In this document: positions 31,636 through 40,834 of the stretch, piece after piece
How positions within the stretch are numbered: position 1 is the first letter of the stretch
Layout of the letters: each line of letters opens with the position of its first letter
NCBI GenBank assembly: GCA_017656425.1
Contig: JACDNV010000012.1
Location: forward strand, 1 to 64,000
Length of the DNA: 64,000 nt
From: Candidatus Neomarinimicrobiota bacterium
GTDB lineage: Bacteria; Fidelibacterota; UBA2242; B5-G15
Reading direction: 5' to 3'
Position numbers and translations under genes: made by a program
Notes under the pieces: generated by a model
What the model was told of the DNA's origin: nothing
Seen by the model: only the letters and a program-made list of their open reading frames with translations
The model's database searches: none

Positions 31636-33054
31636 ATGGTTAGCCGCACCTGGAGGAATATTCCTCAAGAAAAAGTAGAAGAAATAAAAGAGTTATTACT
31701 ATGTAATAGTGGAGAGAAAATAGACATAAAAAGTGATTCCGAGTTATGGCGAATAAAAATATTAAATGCAATCTATATAATGTATAGATCCCGGACACTT
31801 TATAGAACTCCTTCGGAAGAAAAGTTTGTAATTGAATTAGATAAAACGGTAGATAATATTTTAGGCAATACGGATATTATTGAATATGAATATTTTATTG
31901 GTCTGGATGAGACGGGGAAAGGTGAAGTATTTGGAAATATAGTACTTGTCGGGGTTTTGATACCAGTTGAAATAAAAACTGAATTATATCATGTAATTGG
32001 GTCAGCTGATACGAAAAGTAATCATCAATACGAATACTGGCAAAAAATATATGATAGGATTATGATGTATGGAAAGGATAAGGTTAAATATTCTGCTTTT
32101 GAAATTTATCCTGCGCTTATTGATGAGTATAATTTGAATCAATTGATGGATGTTTTTTACACAAAAATAATCATAGACCTTTTAAGGAAAGTTGAAATTA
32201 ATAAAACAAAAATAATAATTGATGATTATGGTGTCGGTGAATTTTTAAAAGGCATATTAGCAAAAATTAATTCAAATGTTGTAATAGAAAGACAGTCTGA
32301 AGACAAATATATAGAAACAAGACTTGCATCAATTATTGCTAAAACGATTCAAACAAAGAGAATAAGAAATATTTTTTCCAAAAAAGAATATCATATTGAT
32401 GAGATAGGTATTCCAAGCGGTAATCTCAGTGATAAAAAAACAATTGAATGGTTAAGAAAATGGCATGAGAATTATGGTGAATTTCCATGGTTTGTCAGGA
32501 AATCATATAAAACAGTGAGAGAGATAGAGAAAATACAGGGAAAATTGATAAAAAAATCACCTACTCTCTGTTTCGATATGGTATTTAAGCCTGATTTAAA
32601 AGAATTTTTAAACAGGCAACAAGGAAATCATCAATTAATCGTAAAATGTTCACATTGTGGAGGCACAGTTTCGCTTTTGTTTTTAAAATCAGTAGATGAT
32701 AAAAAGTTTGAGTATATCTGCGCTCTCAGTGATTGTGGTGGAAAAGTAGACTGTTTGGAAATACTTTTATTGTTTTATTTTGATTATGTCTTAATTGATA
32801 TAGATAGAAAAAAAATTAGCATAATTTCACAATTAATTAGGAATCAGCAATTTCCGGCTGGGCTTAAGCTGATAATAAACAATTATGCATACAAAGCTAT
32901 GAGGGAACTTGAAGAGATTGTAAAGCCAGATTTGATAAAATATGAGATTATGAATGACGAGAGATTTAATTACAATAATACTATTCTGTTAACTGATAAA
33001 CAGGACATAAAAAACATTAAAAATTTTGGTTTCCTTATAATTTTAAGTAATTAA
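31636..33054 (+). CDS. RNase HIII-like protein with C-terminal zinc ribbon and unknown domain
   Basis: Residues 1-300 resemble RNase HIII (RnhC), which cuts RNA in RNA/DNA hybrids. The N-terminus ends WRIKILNAIYIMYRS, like the TBP-like substrate-binding domain. Then come the catalytic GLDETGKGEVFG (Asp91, Glu92), IIIDDYG (Asp196/197) and RQSEDKYIETRLASIIAK (Asp223 region). The following 170 residues are not part of normal RNase HIII: a zinc ribbon (C338-x2-C341 ... C362-x4-C367) and a terminal segment ending LLTDKQDIKNIKNFGFLIIL. This last region resembles the closing motif of PIN nucleases, but that is only a guess. The ATG at 31636 has no clear ribosome site. It is convergent with the serpin gene (3 bases apart). 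Confidence 0.75.
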   Translation: MVSRTWRNIPQEKVEEIKELLLCNSGEKIDIKSDSELWRIKILNAIYIMYRSRTLYRTPSEEKFVIELDKTVDNILGNTDIIEYEYFIGLDETGKGEVFGNIVLVGVLIPVEIKTELYHVIGSADTKSNHQYEYWQKIYDRIMMYGKDKVKYSAFEIYPALIDEYNLNQLMDVFYTKIIIDLLRKVEINKTKIIIDDYGVGEFLKGILAKINSNVVIERQSEDKYIETRLASIIAKTIQTKRIRNIFSKKEYHIDEIGIPSGNLSDKKTIEWLRKWHENYGEFPWFVRKSYKTVREIEKIQGKLIKKSPTLCFDMVFKPDLKEFLNRQQGNHQLIVKCSHCGGTVSLLFLKSVDDKKFEYICALSDCGGKVDCLEILLLFYFDYVLIDIDRKKISIISQLIRNQQFPAGLKLIINNYAYKAMRELEEIVKPDLIKYEIMNDERFNYNNTILLTDKQDIKNIKNFGFLIILSN

Positions 33055-33057
33055 TTG

Positions 33058-34290
33058 TCAGGTCTCCTCTGGTATTTCAATTACCTTACCTATAAACAGG
33101 ATAGCTCCTGTTAGCTTTTCGTAAATTGCGAAGATAAAGGGTCTGTCAACATTTATGTATATTAATTTCTCTTCACCTAATCTATAAAATTCAACGATTG
33201 TAGAGGCACTGGCTTCTGTTCCCTGTTCATTAACCTCAATGAAAGTGTTATGAATTACCCTGCTTATCCAATAACCTGTTTTGCCAAATATTTTCGTAAA
33301 ATCAGCTTTATAAAAGTCAAAACATATACCCATTCCGAGGTTTTTTAATGCGTCATTAAGGAGGGAATTATATTCCAATTTCATCCTTGGCATTTTTAAC
33401 AATACCGAATCTTCTGGAATTTCGAGGTTATTAATGATTTCATTCCATTTTTCAATTGTAAAATTTTCCGAAAAGGTATTGATATCGGTCGAACAATCGG
33501 GCAGTATAATAATCATATAAAATTTTTCATCATTATATGGTAAACTTATTGCTGTGTACTGATCAGTAAGATTGATGGGGAACTTATTTTTTTGTGACAT
33601 CATTTTACATTTTATAGCTTTATTGTTAATAGAAAAGAAATAACCTGGTTTAGTGTTTGATTCGTCAAATTCATATTTCCATATCCCTTTGTAATATAAT
33701 GTATTAATTAAATACAAAACTGCAAGAGGTGGAATTCTGTCAAGGGCGTTCTTGATTGTGCCATGTGTGTTTTCATATATCCAGTTATTTATTGAATCTA
33801 ATGAATTTGGATCATTAAAATCTATTTCCCTATACTCAGCGTGATAATATTCCTGACATAAGTTTACAAATGATTGTAATATTGGAACAGGTATATGCTT
33901 CCATATAGAATTAGCAATTTTAATTATAGTTTCGGTATCAAGATTTGAAAAGTAGTCTAAAAGGTTTTTAAATGCTATGTTAATTTCCTCATCGTTATAA
34001 TTTTCGAAATCAAGTACCTTTCTCATTGAGTCTTTCGTAGCACCATTGGCTCCATTATATGCCATAGCTAGTGGGATAGCAACGCTGAGTGGGGAGATAA
34101 TTACGTTAGAGTCTGGTGAATTTCTGGAAATTTCTCTGAAGAGTTTGAGTCCAAAAGTGTTAGCATTGTAGGCAATTGATATTTCATTTGTTGTGATTTT
34201 TATTGAAGGCTCCCCCGAGTTATCGTTTACTGTCTGACATGAGAAGATTAAAGATAATACGATACAGCTTATTAAAATTTTTGTTTTCAT
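33058..34290 (-). CDS. Serpin-family protease inhibitor lipoprotein
   Basis: Intact bacterial serpin, 410 residues. The signal peptide ends LIFSC (lipobox), so it is probably surface or periplasm anchored. Serpin landmarks: NVIISPLSVAIPLAMAYNGA (helix B), IANSIWKH, LYLINTLYYKGIWKYEFD, the breach/hinge FIEVNEQGTEASASTIV, and DRPFIFAIYEKLTGAILFIGKV at the C-terminus. The hinge has the small residues needed for loop insertion, so it should be a true inhibitor by irreversible trapping. The target is unknown; a host, competitor or own S9/other protease are possible. A decayed second serpin copy lies directly upstream. Confidence 0.96.
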   Translation of the reverse strand: MKTKILISCIVLSLIFSCQTVNDNSGEPSIKITTNEISIAYNANTFGLKLFREISRNSPDSNVIISPLSVAIPLAMAYNGANGATKDSMRKVLDFENYNDEEINIAFKNLLDYFSNLDTETIIKIANSIWKHIPVPILQSFVNLCQEYYHAEYREIDFNDPNSLDSINNWIYENTHGTIKNALDRIPPLAVLYLINTLYYKGIWKYEFDESNTKPGYFFSINNKAIKCKMMSQKNKFPINLTDQYTAISLPYNDEKFYMIIILPDCSTDINTFSENFTIEKWNEIINNLEIPEDSVLLKMPRMKLEYNSLLNDALKNLGMGICFDFYKADFTKIFGKTGYWISRVIHNTFIEVNEQGTEASASTIVEFYRLGEEKLIYINVDRPFIFAIYEKLTGAILFIGKVIEIPEET

Positions 34291-34291
34291 T

Positions 34292-35422
34292 TTAATTTCC
34301 TCCTCTAATATTATGGCTTTTTTTAAATATTGATGTTCTTCTGGTTATTTCTACTATCTTTTCTGCAAATAGAATTGTTTTTGGGTTAATATCATAGGTA
34401 GCAAAAATAAATGGTCTATTAGTTTTAATGGTGAATATATCTAATCCACCAGGTAATTTAGCAGTGTGATGAATATATATAGCGATTGCAGTCAAAGCTT
34501 TAACACCTCACTTGTTAACATCGATGTAAGGTTTATGTACCTTTTTCAATATAAGGCTATCTATCATAGGAAAGTTGGCTTTAAATAAATCGAGGGTAAT
34601 TTCCATTTCCATCTCCTTTAGGATATTTTCCAAATATTACTATACCCGGTTTCAAATTTAAATTTCGGGACATAGAATGCTATGTTTTTTTTGTTCAATA
34701 GAGTTAAGAAAGCTTATCTGTGAGTCTGTAATCGGGTTATCAATAACTGAGTCTAATTTTATATCTATTTTATGAAGGATGATAGTCATGTCAAGTTATT
34801 CATTACCACAAGGAAGATTGATGGCTTAAATTTTATTGCCTTCATAATATAGAAATTCATTGTTCTGATACACCATCTCACAAGATTGAGTGATTCCACC
34901 AAATTTATGAAATTTATTTATTTTCATGGGTGCATCAGGGGAGGAGAAATCTAAATCTTCTACTTTAGCATTAAAATACTTTTTGCCTGTATTCTCGAAG
35001 TTCTTGAAGACATTAAATCCTATTTTATACCAGACTGAGTTTGCAATCGAAAGAGACACACTGTTATCCAGGTATATTAAGTAGTACATTAAATTTTTAT
35101 ATGATTGATTGATTTCATCAATTGATAGTTCACTAAATTTCAAAGTGTCCCTCATTGCTTTTTCTGTTTTATCGTTTGATTCATTATAGGTCATACCAAG
35201 AATATAGTAAATGCTTATTGGTGAAATAAAAATATTCTCTGAATTAATGCTATTTGATATTTCTTTGAAAAGTTCTAATCTAGATTCGTTGGAATTTTCC
35301 GTCAGGTTGATTTCTTGAGGCGAGAGTTCTATGTTTTGATTTACAGGTTCATCTGAAGCTTTATAAAATGACAGAGATATTATTAGTAATTGAAATATCA
35401 CTATTAGGTATATCTTTTTCAT
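34292..35422 (-). pseudogene. Decayed second serpin gene
   Basis: A second serpin, tandem to the intact one and broken in several ways. The N-terminal part (35422-34826) has a signal peptide and FISPISIYYILGMTYNES. Relative to the neighbour it lacks about 55 residues after MKINKF. It then hits TAA at 34828-34826, a second TAA at 34798-34796 (after AINLPCGNE), a frame change near VPKFKFETGYSN, and an in-frame TGA at 34510-34508 just after PYIDVNK, where the hinge should be. The C-terminus (DIFTIKTNRPFIFATY...ILFAEKIVEI, 34495-34292) remains readable. The order of remnants follows the serpin fold, so this is one gene in decay. Likely duplicated from, or a paralogue of, the intact copy. Confidence 0.9.
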
Positions 35423-35675
35423 GCTTTCATTTATATTTACGATTTAATATATATTGTATGTTTCAAAAAATCAATAGGTTAGCGCCAATTTCTACTTTAT
35501 AAAGATGGGATTATTTCAACAATAACATCTTCTTTCTTTTAATTAATTTGTTATCAATGGTTATTCTTTAAAATATATTCCGGTAAGAAAAAGTATAATC
35601 ATTAAAATGAACTATGTAATGATTTGCTTCTTTATATTCGTTGATTAGTTTGGGCAATTATTCATACAAATATTT

Positions 35676-37193
35676 TTACTTATTGTATAAAACTTTTTTG
35701 ATGTATATTTGATTGTTAATTTCTAAAGTTATTAAGTAAAGTCCCGAGGGAGTATTGTGATCTGGATACCATATCGTATTATATTTGCCCTTTGTTCTAT
35801 ATTCTGAAGTTAAAATTTTTATACTTCTTCCCAATATATCGTAAATGATTAGATTTACTTTTCCTGGCTTTTCCAAAAAATACTCTATGATGGTGGAAAA
35901 GTTAAAAGGATTGGGATAGTTATTTAATATTTCTTTATACTTTATATAACCTTCATTCAGCGCTATTTTTGTTTCATAATTCGTTTCGATAGCTCCAATA
36001 TCTGGAGCATAACCGTGATATTCAATACCTACATCTACCCCTGCGTCGATTAAGTCACTTTCTGGTGATGGCTTTAAAAAATCTATGTCAGGTAGGCTTC
36101 CGTCTTCTTTTCTTGGTTTTTCAAGATCAGACGTACTGAGACTTGTAAAATCATCATCTGATAGGTGGATACCTCCAGTCCAGCTGTTTGCTGATTGGAT
36201 GGCAAAATTACCCAATTCTACTTTTCCGTTGTAGGATAGGCAGTTCTTGATAATAAGTTTGTTACCTGAATCGAGTTCCTCTTTTATTCTATAGTTAGAT
36301 TTAAGATTGCCATAACTAGAGCAATTATAGAGTGTCATTGAACCTCTATTATTATTTTGATCGAATCCTTTGTTTTTATTGTCAGCTGCAATACATCTAA
36401 TCAGTGTGAAATGATACCTTAACTTATTACCACCCATTTTAAACCCATTGCCGTCACCGTTTTCTGGATTTGTTCCGTCTTTAAGCCACCCATTCTTAAA
36501 ACTCCAGCAATTTTCCAATGTAGCAGATACACCAGTCGTACTACGAAGGTATCCATCCCATCCGTCGTCGCAATTTCCCCAAGCTCTGCATCCATAGAAG
36601 TAATTGCCTGTACCGACATCGAGCTTAGGAGCAAATCCGTCGGCATCTTCATAATCTGGTGGGTCGGCATTGTAGTAGGAATCGCAGTTTATGAATTTGT
36701 TATATGAAGCTCCATGTCCAAGTTGAACTCCAGAATCATTGTTATCATGGAAAGAGCAATTTTCAATAATATTGCGAGAACCATCGTCAATGTATAAACC
36801 GTTATCCCCTGCACCTTTTACTTCAAGCCCTCTAATATGCCAGTAGCTTCCTTTCAAAACAATTCCACGTGATCCAAAGCTTTCACCATAAAAATCTAAT
36901 ATTGGTTTTTCATTCTCATAGGCAAAAATATGAAAATATCTTTCCTGAACACCACTTTTTTGGATATATAATGTATTACTATAGTAGTAAACTCCATTGC
37001 GAAGGTAAATTGTATCGCCAGGGTTAGATATAGATATTGCTTTGGTAATTGTTTTAAATGGGCTATTAATTATACCTTGGTTATTATCATCGCCAGAGGG
37101 AGAGACAAAGACTTCTTTTGCATTGATGCATATTGAAGATAATATAAGTAAAAAAGCTAATGTGAGTTTTGCCGATTTGAGATTATAATACAT
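35676..37193 (-). CDS. Secreted right-handed beta-helix protein with T9SS sorting domain
   Basis: Predicted extracellular polysaccharide-active protein. The ATG at 37193 follows AAGGGGAATT and gives a clean signal peptide (ending INA); an upstream extension to 37250 has no ribosome site. Then KEVFVSPSGDDNNQG, a DUF1565/pectate-lyase-type cap, repeating NCSF/NCDSYYNA coils of a parallel beta helix (about 90-330), a linker, and a C-terminal NYPNPFN...SGLYLITLE...KKVLYNK domain (about 425-505), the type IX (Por) sorting signal. The family includes pectate lyases, but the catalytic residues cannot be assigned by eye. It marks the organism as FCB-related. Confidence 0.88.
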   Translation of the reverse strand: MYYNLKSAKLTLAFLLILSSICINAKEVFVSPSGDDNNQGIINSPFKTITKAISISNPGDTIYLRNGVYYYSNTLYIQKSGVQERYFHIFAYENEKPILDFYGESFGSRGIVLKGSYWHIRGLEVKGAGDNGLYIDDGSRNIIENCSFHDNNDSGVQLGHGASYNKFINCDSYYNADPPDYEDADGFAPKLDVGTGNYFYGCRAWGNCDDGWDGYLRSTTGVSATLENCWSFKNGWLKDGTNPENGDGNGFKMGGNKLRYHFTLIRCIAADNKNKGFDQNNNRGSMTLYNCSSYGNLKSNYRIKEELDSGNKLIIKNCLSYNGKVELGNFAIQSANSWTGGIHLSDDDFTSLSTSDLEKPRKEDGSLPDIDFLKPSPESDLIDAGVDVGIEYHGYAPDIGAIETNYETKIALNEGYIKYKEILNNYPNPFNFSTIIEYFLEKPGKVNLIIYDILGRSIKILTSEYRTKGKYNTIWYPDHNTPSGLYLITLEINNQIYIKKVLYNK

Positions 37194-37546
37194 AATTCCC
37201 CTTAGAAAAAATCGAGGTGTAATATCGGTAAAAATGCAGTCTAATTCCAATTAAATTTTTTAAAAGGTTTAATTTTTATTTAAATTGATTTACCAAAAGT
37301 TATTCATATCTATATTATTTTATCCAATTAATTTTTCTTAAAGTTGAGAAATAAATTCTAAAAAAATTATCAGTTTTTAAAAAATATTTTGTATTGTAAT
37401 CTTGAAGAGTATATATTTCGCCGATTGGCATAGGAATTGAAACTTCATTATTCTGATGATAATAACTGTTTGCGGTAGTAGACTAAATCTAAAATTCATT
37501 GATTAAAAAATAAGTCGGATAAGAAGTCTAAGTAATTGGGGGTGGT
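37194..37546. promoter_or_regulatory. Divergent promoter region of the hydrogenase operon
   Basis: 353 bases between the beta-helix gene (minus) and the hydrogenase operon (plus). A candidate sigma70-type promoter is TTGGCA at 37425-37430 and TATTCT at 37449-37454 with an 18-base spacer, giving a leader of about 85 bases. The left half is almost pure A/T. No strong operator-like palindrome is apparent. If this is the promoter it would drive the whole hydrogenase operon, possibly to 49735 or beyond. Confidence 0.35.
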
Positions 37547-38578
37547 ATGCTCGTAAAGATTAAAGACTTTTTTGCATTTTTATATCTATGCAAGGAGAAA
37601 AATATTCTGGATGTTACAAGTGTATTACTTCCTGCAAATTCGGGAAATGATGAATTATTTTTAGATGAGCTTGCAAGCGATGGCGATTATATTATAGATT
37701 CATATAGACCTGTTGATCCTATAAAAGTTATCTTTTATCGAATAAGAGAGAGGATTTATCCTGAGGAGGAAGTAAAAGGCAAGAGGATAATTCTGGGTGT
37801 AAAGAATTGTGACCTGAAGGGACTACTATTGCTGGACAAAGCACTTATAAATGATGATTTTGTTGATCCAGTTTATAAAGAATGGCGTGATAACACGATT
37901 ATAATAACGAGCGATTGTTTGCAAATAACCGATACCTGTCATTGTAACCTTGTCGGGGGTAAGCCTTATTCAGAGGAAGGTTATGATATCAATTTATCGA
38001 GAGTAGGAGATAGCTACTTTTTAACTATTGGAAGTGGAATTGGTGAAAAGTTTGTAAATGAGATGAAAAAAGTGATAAAACCTGTCACATATAGTGATGA
38101 GATTTTGAAATTGATTGAAAGTAATAGAAAAAAAGTGATGAGTAAACTTGAGGAACAGAACAAAGAATTTGAAAGAAAACCTGATTATGATAAACTTGAG
38201 AAAGCTGATATAGAGACATGGATAGTAGAGTCTAAGGATTGTGTCGGATGTGGTGGTTGTAACAATATCTGTCCCACCTGCTATTGTATAATAATTAATG
38301 ATGAATCTGATGATAAAGATTTCATAAAAGTAAGGTCTTATGACTCCTGTCAATTGACCGGTTATGCACGAGTTGCAGGAGGTGCAAATCCGAGACCGAA
38401 GATATATCAGCGTTTTAGAAATAGATATCTGTGCAAATTTCTTTATATGAAATATAATTTTGATCTTTTAGGTTGTACAGGTTGCGGAAGATGTATAGAT
38501 GTGTGTCCTGGAAATATAGAATTTAGAGGTGTTGTTAAAAGAATTATGGAAAAAGAATTAAGTACTCAGGAGGTATAG
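37547..38578 (+). CDS. hydB: Sulfhydrogenase beta-like (HydB/AsrA) iron-sulfur subunit
   Basis: First gene of the hydrogenase operon. The 343 residues match the HydB subunit of soluble [NiFe] sulfhydrogenase and the related AsrA of anaerobic sulfite reductase: an N-terminal electron-transfer domain (GVKNCDLKGLLLLDKAL, then CHCNLVGGKPYSE), then two ferredoxin-type clusters, CVGCGGCNNICPTC from Cys232 and CTGCGRCIDVCP from Cys310. It carries electrons between the flavin subunit encoded by the next gene and the other iron-sulfur subunits. No sulfite-reductase catalytic subunit (AsrC) follows, so the hydrogenase role is favoured. The start has GGGGGTGG just upstream. It is 2 bases from the next gene. 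Confidence 0.82.
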   Translation: MLVKIKDFFAFLYLCKEKNILDVTSVLLPANSGNDELFLDELASDGDYIIDSYRPVDPIKVIFYRIRERIYPEEEVKGKRIILGVKNCDLKGLLLLDKALINDDFVDPVYKEWRDNTIIITSDCLQITDTCHCNLVGGKPYSEEGYDINLSRVGDSYFLTIGSGIGEKFVNEMKKVIKPVTYSDEILKLIESNRKKVMSKLEEQNKEFERKPDYDKLEKADIETWIVESKDCVGCGGCNNICPTCYCIIINDESDDKDFIKVRSYDSCQLTGYARVAGGANPRPKIYQRFRNRYLCKFLYMKYNFDLLGCTGCGRCIDVCPGNIEFRGVVKRIMEKELSTQEV

Positions 38579-38580
38579 AT

Positions 38581-39408
38581 ATGCAGGCTAATAATCCATA
38601 CAAAATAACTCGAGCAGAAGTTACAGATATAATAGAAGAATCTCCCACAATAAAGACATTTCATCTAAAGCCAGAGGTTCCAATTCCATTCAAGACCGGG
38701 CAGTTCATTCAGTTCTCAGTAGCAGGGATAGGGGAAGCTCCATTTACGCCATCCTCACCTCATCACATCAGTGAAGAGATGGATGTGACAATAATGAAGG
38801 CTGGTTTTGTTACCGAACATATCCACAATTTAAAAAAAGGTGATATAGTTGGTGTAAGGGGGCCATTTGGTACATGGTATCCTCTGGATAAATTTAAAGG
38901 GAAAGATATTTTAATAATGGGTGGTGGTGTAGGGATGGCGCCTACCAGATCATTATTTCTTACTTTATTAAATGATTTAGAGAATTATAACAGTATTACA
39001 TTTTTATGTGGAGCACGGTCTCCTGAAGATATGATTTATAAATATCAGATAGATGAATGGAGAAAACACAAAAATGTTAGGGTATTGAGAACTGTTGATA
39101 GAGTATCTGATGGACAAAGCTGGGATGAAGATGTTGGGCTTGTTACCAAGCTACTTGAAAAGATTGATATAGATCCAAAGGGCAATCCTGTGGTAGTTTG
39201 TGGACCCCCAATAATGATGAAATTTGCCACCATGGACCTTATAAGATACGGTTATACTCCCGATAATATTTATCTATCTATGGAAAAGAAAATGTATTGT
39301 GGTATAGGTCAGTGCAGGCATTGTGTAATGGGAAAATATTTTGTATGTAAAGATGGACCAGTTTTTACTTATGAAACGATAAAAAATGAGGAGAATATTT
39401 GGGAATGA
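38581..39408 (+). CDS. hydG: Sulfhydrogenase gamma-like (HydG/AsrB) FAD/NAD(P)H oxidoreductase
   Basis: Ferredoxin-NADP-reductase-type subunit. An N-terminal FAD-binding barrel (KTGQFIQFSV, then SSPHHIS in place of the classical RxYS), the flavin/NAD segment GDIVGVRGPFGTWYPL, a nucleotide-binding MGGGVGMAPTRSLFLTLL, a C-terminal GPPIMMKFA, and a 2Fe-2S site Cys240, Cys245, Cys248, Cys256 (CGIGQCRHC). This is the architecture of HydG of Pyrococcus-type sulfhydrogenase, AsrB and dihydroorotate dehydrogenase electron-transfer subunits. In this operon it should exchange electrons with NAD(H) or NADP(H); which one cannot be read from the motif. It overlaps the next gene by 4 bases. Confidence 0.85.
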   Translation: MQANNPYKITRAEVTDIIEESPTIKTFHLKPEVPIPFKTGQFIQFSVAGIGEAPFTPSSPHHISEEMDVTIMKAGFVTEHIHNLKKGDIVGVRGPFGTWYPLDKFKGKDILIMGGGVGMAPTRSLFLTLLNDLENYNSITFLCGARSPEDMIYKYQIDEWRKHKNVRVLRTVDRVSDGQSWDEDVGLVTKLLEKIDIDPKGNPVVVCGPPIMMKFATMDLIRYGYTPDNIYLSMEKKMYCGIGQCRHCVMGKYFVCKDGPVFTYETIKNEENIWE

Positions 39409-39908
39409 AGAGATTATTAATTGATATACCGAAGTTAATTGAATCAGGTAAATCGGTAGAAGATATTAAATGTGAATATTTTTATCACAGAAAAAATCCG
39501 GGGCATTTTTCGTTACTCGAGGTGGCAGAATTTGCGGTGTATTGCAGACAGTGTAAAGAGGCTTTTTGTGTGCTTGCATGTCCAAAGGAGGCTTTAGAAA
39601 GAACGGAATATGGTTTGATAAAAAGATACAATATGCGATGTGTGGGTTGTAAAAGTTGTGTGCTTGCATGTCCTTTTGGAACAATATTCCCCGATGTCAT
39701 TAATTACATTACTGCTAAGTGTGATTATTGTTTAAAACAGCTGGAAAAAGATGCCGAATACCAACCTCTATGCGTAAAAACTTCTCCTGACGGTTCACTT
39801 CAGATGGTGGATATTGAGAAGGAAGATCCAGAAAATTACATTTTCTTTTATGGAGAACATTTAGCGATCAAAAGCAGAAGTTGGCGACATAAGGAGGAAA
39901 AGGTATGA
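39405..39908 (+). CDS. Ferredoxin-like multi-[4Fe-4S] electron-transfer protein
   Basis: Electron-transfer subunit, 167 residues, with several cysteine motifs: CRQCKEAFCVLACP, CVGCKSCVLACPFG and CDYCLKQ, arranged as in HycB/HydN/CooF-type polyferredoxins that feed hydrogenases. It probably links the HydBG-like head to the membrane module. The ATG at 39405 overlaps the previous stop (ATGA) and GAGGAG lies about 10 bases upstream; an in-frame TTG at 39399 is the alternative. It overlaps the downstream mbhM start by 4 bases. Confidence 0.85.
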   Translation: MKRLLIDIPKLIESGKSVEDIKCEYFYHRKNPGHFSLLEVAEFAVYCRQCKEAFCVLACPKEALERTEYGLIKRYNMRCVGCKSCVLACPFGTIFPDVINYITAKCDYCLKQLEKDAEYQPLCVKTSPDGSLQMVDIEKEDPENYIFFYGEHLAIKSRSWRHKEEKV

Positions 39909-40831
39909 ACTGGTGGTATTTGTTTTATCTTCTTGTTTTCCCGGGTCTGATTTTTACGGCGGTTGTAGGACTACTTGTCGGGTGGATTGATAGAAAAGTC
40001 TCTGCAAGAGTACAATTTCGTGTTGGACCTCCTTTATTTCAAAACTTTTATGATTTTATAAAATTACTCGGAAAAGAAACGATAATAGTTAGGAATAGTT
40101 TAAAATCACTGTTTGTACTTTCACCTTTAATAGCGTTTGCAACGTTTGTTCTTGTTTCCACGATCGTAGGAGTACCATTATTCTTCGGTGAAAGTTTTTA
40201 TGGTGATATATTTGTTGTTATGTATTTATTAATGATTTACTCTGTAATGGTAATACTCGGTGGAGCATCGACAGGGAATGTTTACTCAAGCCTTGGTGCT
40301 GGCAGAGAAATAAAGTTACTGCTAGCAGATGAGCTTTCATTCATTCTGGTATGTCTTATCCCAATAATCAAATCGGGATATAAAATAAAATTAGAGGAAA
40401 TAGTAATTGCACAGTCATCTGTTCCTTTTATTGCTTCTGTATCGGGTGTAATTGCATTTATTTTTGGGATTTTGTGTATTCAAGCGAAAATGGTTTTACC
40501 TCCCTTTCATATACCAGAAGCTGAGACTGAAATTGTCGAGGGACCATTTATAGAATACTCAGGTCCTCTTTTAGGTTTCTGGAAATTGAATCAGTTTATG
40601 ATGTGGGTATTTTACCCTTTTTTGCTAATCCTATTATTTCTTGGGGGATATAATTCTAATGGTTTAGGTCTTTTGTGGTTTATTTTAAAATATATCGGAA
40701 TAGTGGTATTAATGATATTGATAAAAAATACCAATCCAAGAATTAGAATTGATACTGCTATAAAATTTTTCTGGCGGCTTGCTACGCCGATCGTTTTTAT
40801 TGGTGTTATACTCGCTATATATGGGGTTTAA
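39905..40831 (+). CDS. mbhM: Group 4 hydrogenase membrane subunit (NuoH/MbhM-like)
   Basis: Membrane anchor corresponding to complex I subunit NuoH (ND1) and MbhM/EchB. Signature: the start of helix 1 (FPGLIFTAVVGLLVGWIDRKVSARVQFRVGPP), an amphipathic loop FYDFIKLLGKET, a charged loop with ADELSF, and PPFHIPEAETEIVEGPF, the conserved Glu-rich loop near the quinone-like cavity or proton path. About eight membrane helices. At 308 residues it is typical. It docks the hydrogenase arm to the ion-pumping arm. Confidence 0.93.
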   Translation: MNWWYLFYLLVFPGLIFTAVVGLLVGWIDRKVSARVQFRVGPPLFQNFYDFIKLLGKETIIVRNSLKSLFVLSPLIAFATFVLVSTIVGVPLFFGESFYGDIFVVMYLLMIYSVMVILGGASTGNVYSSLGAGREIKLLLADELSFILVCLIPIIKSGYKIKLEEIVIAQSSVPFIASVSGVIAFIFGILCIQAKMVLPPFHIPEAETEIVEGPFIEYSGPLLGFWKLNQFMMWVFYPFLLILLFLGGYNSNGLGLLWFILKYIGIVVLMILIKNTNPRIRIDTAIKFFWRLATPIVFIGVILAIYGV

Positions 40832-40834
40832 AAA

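Noticed and set aside
34508-34510. In-frame TGA in the second serpin as a selenocysteine or readthrough codon
   Set aside because: Two TAA stops, frame changes and a deletion occur in the same gene, so decay explains it better.
35423-35675. Possible promoter or terminator structures between the serpin pseudogene and the beta-helix gene
   Set aside because: AT-rich with only weak, short inverted repeats; nothing above chance.
37194-37250. Longer N-terminus for the beta-helix protein
   Set aside because: The signal peptide and AAGGGG ribosome site both point to the ATG at 37193.
37547-39408. AsrA/AsrB of anaerobic sulfite reductase
   Set aside because: The families are related, but no AsrC-like siroheme subunit follows and the genes head a hydrogenase operon.
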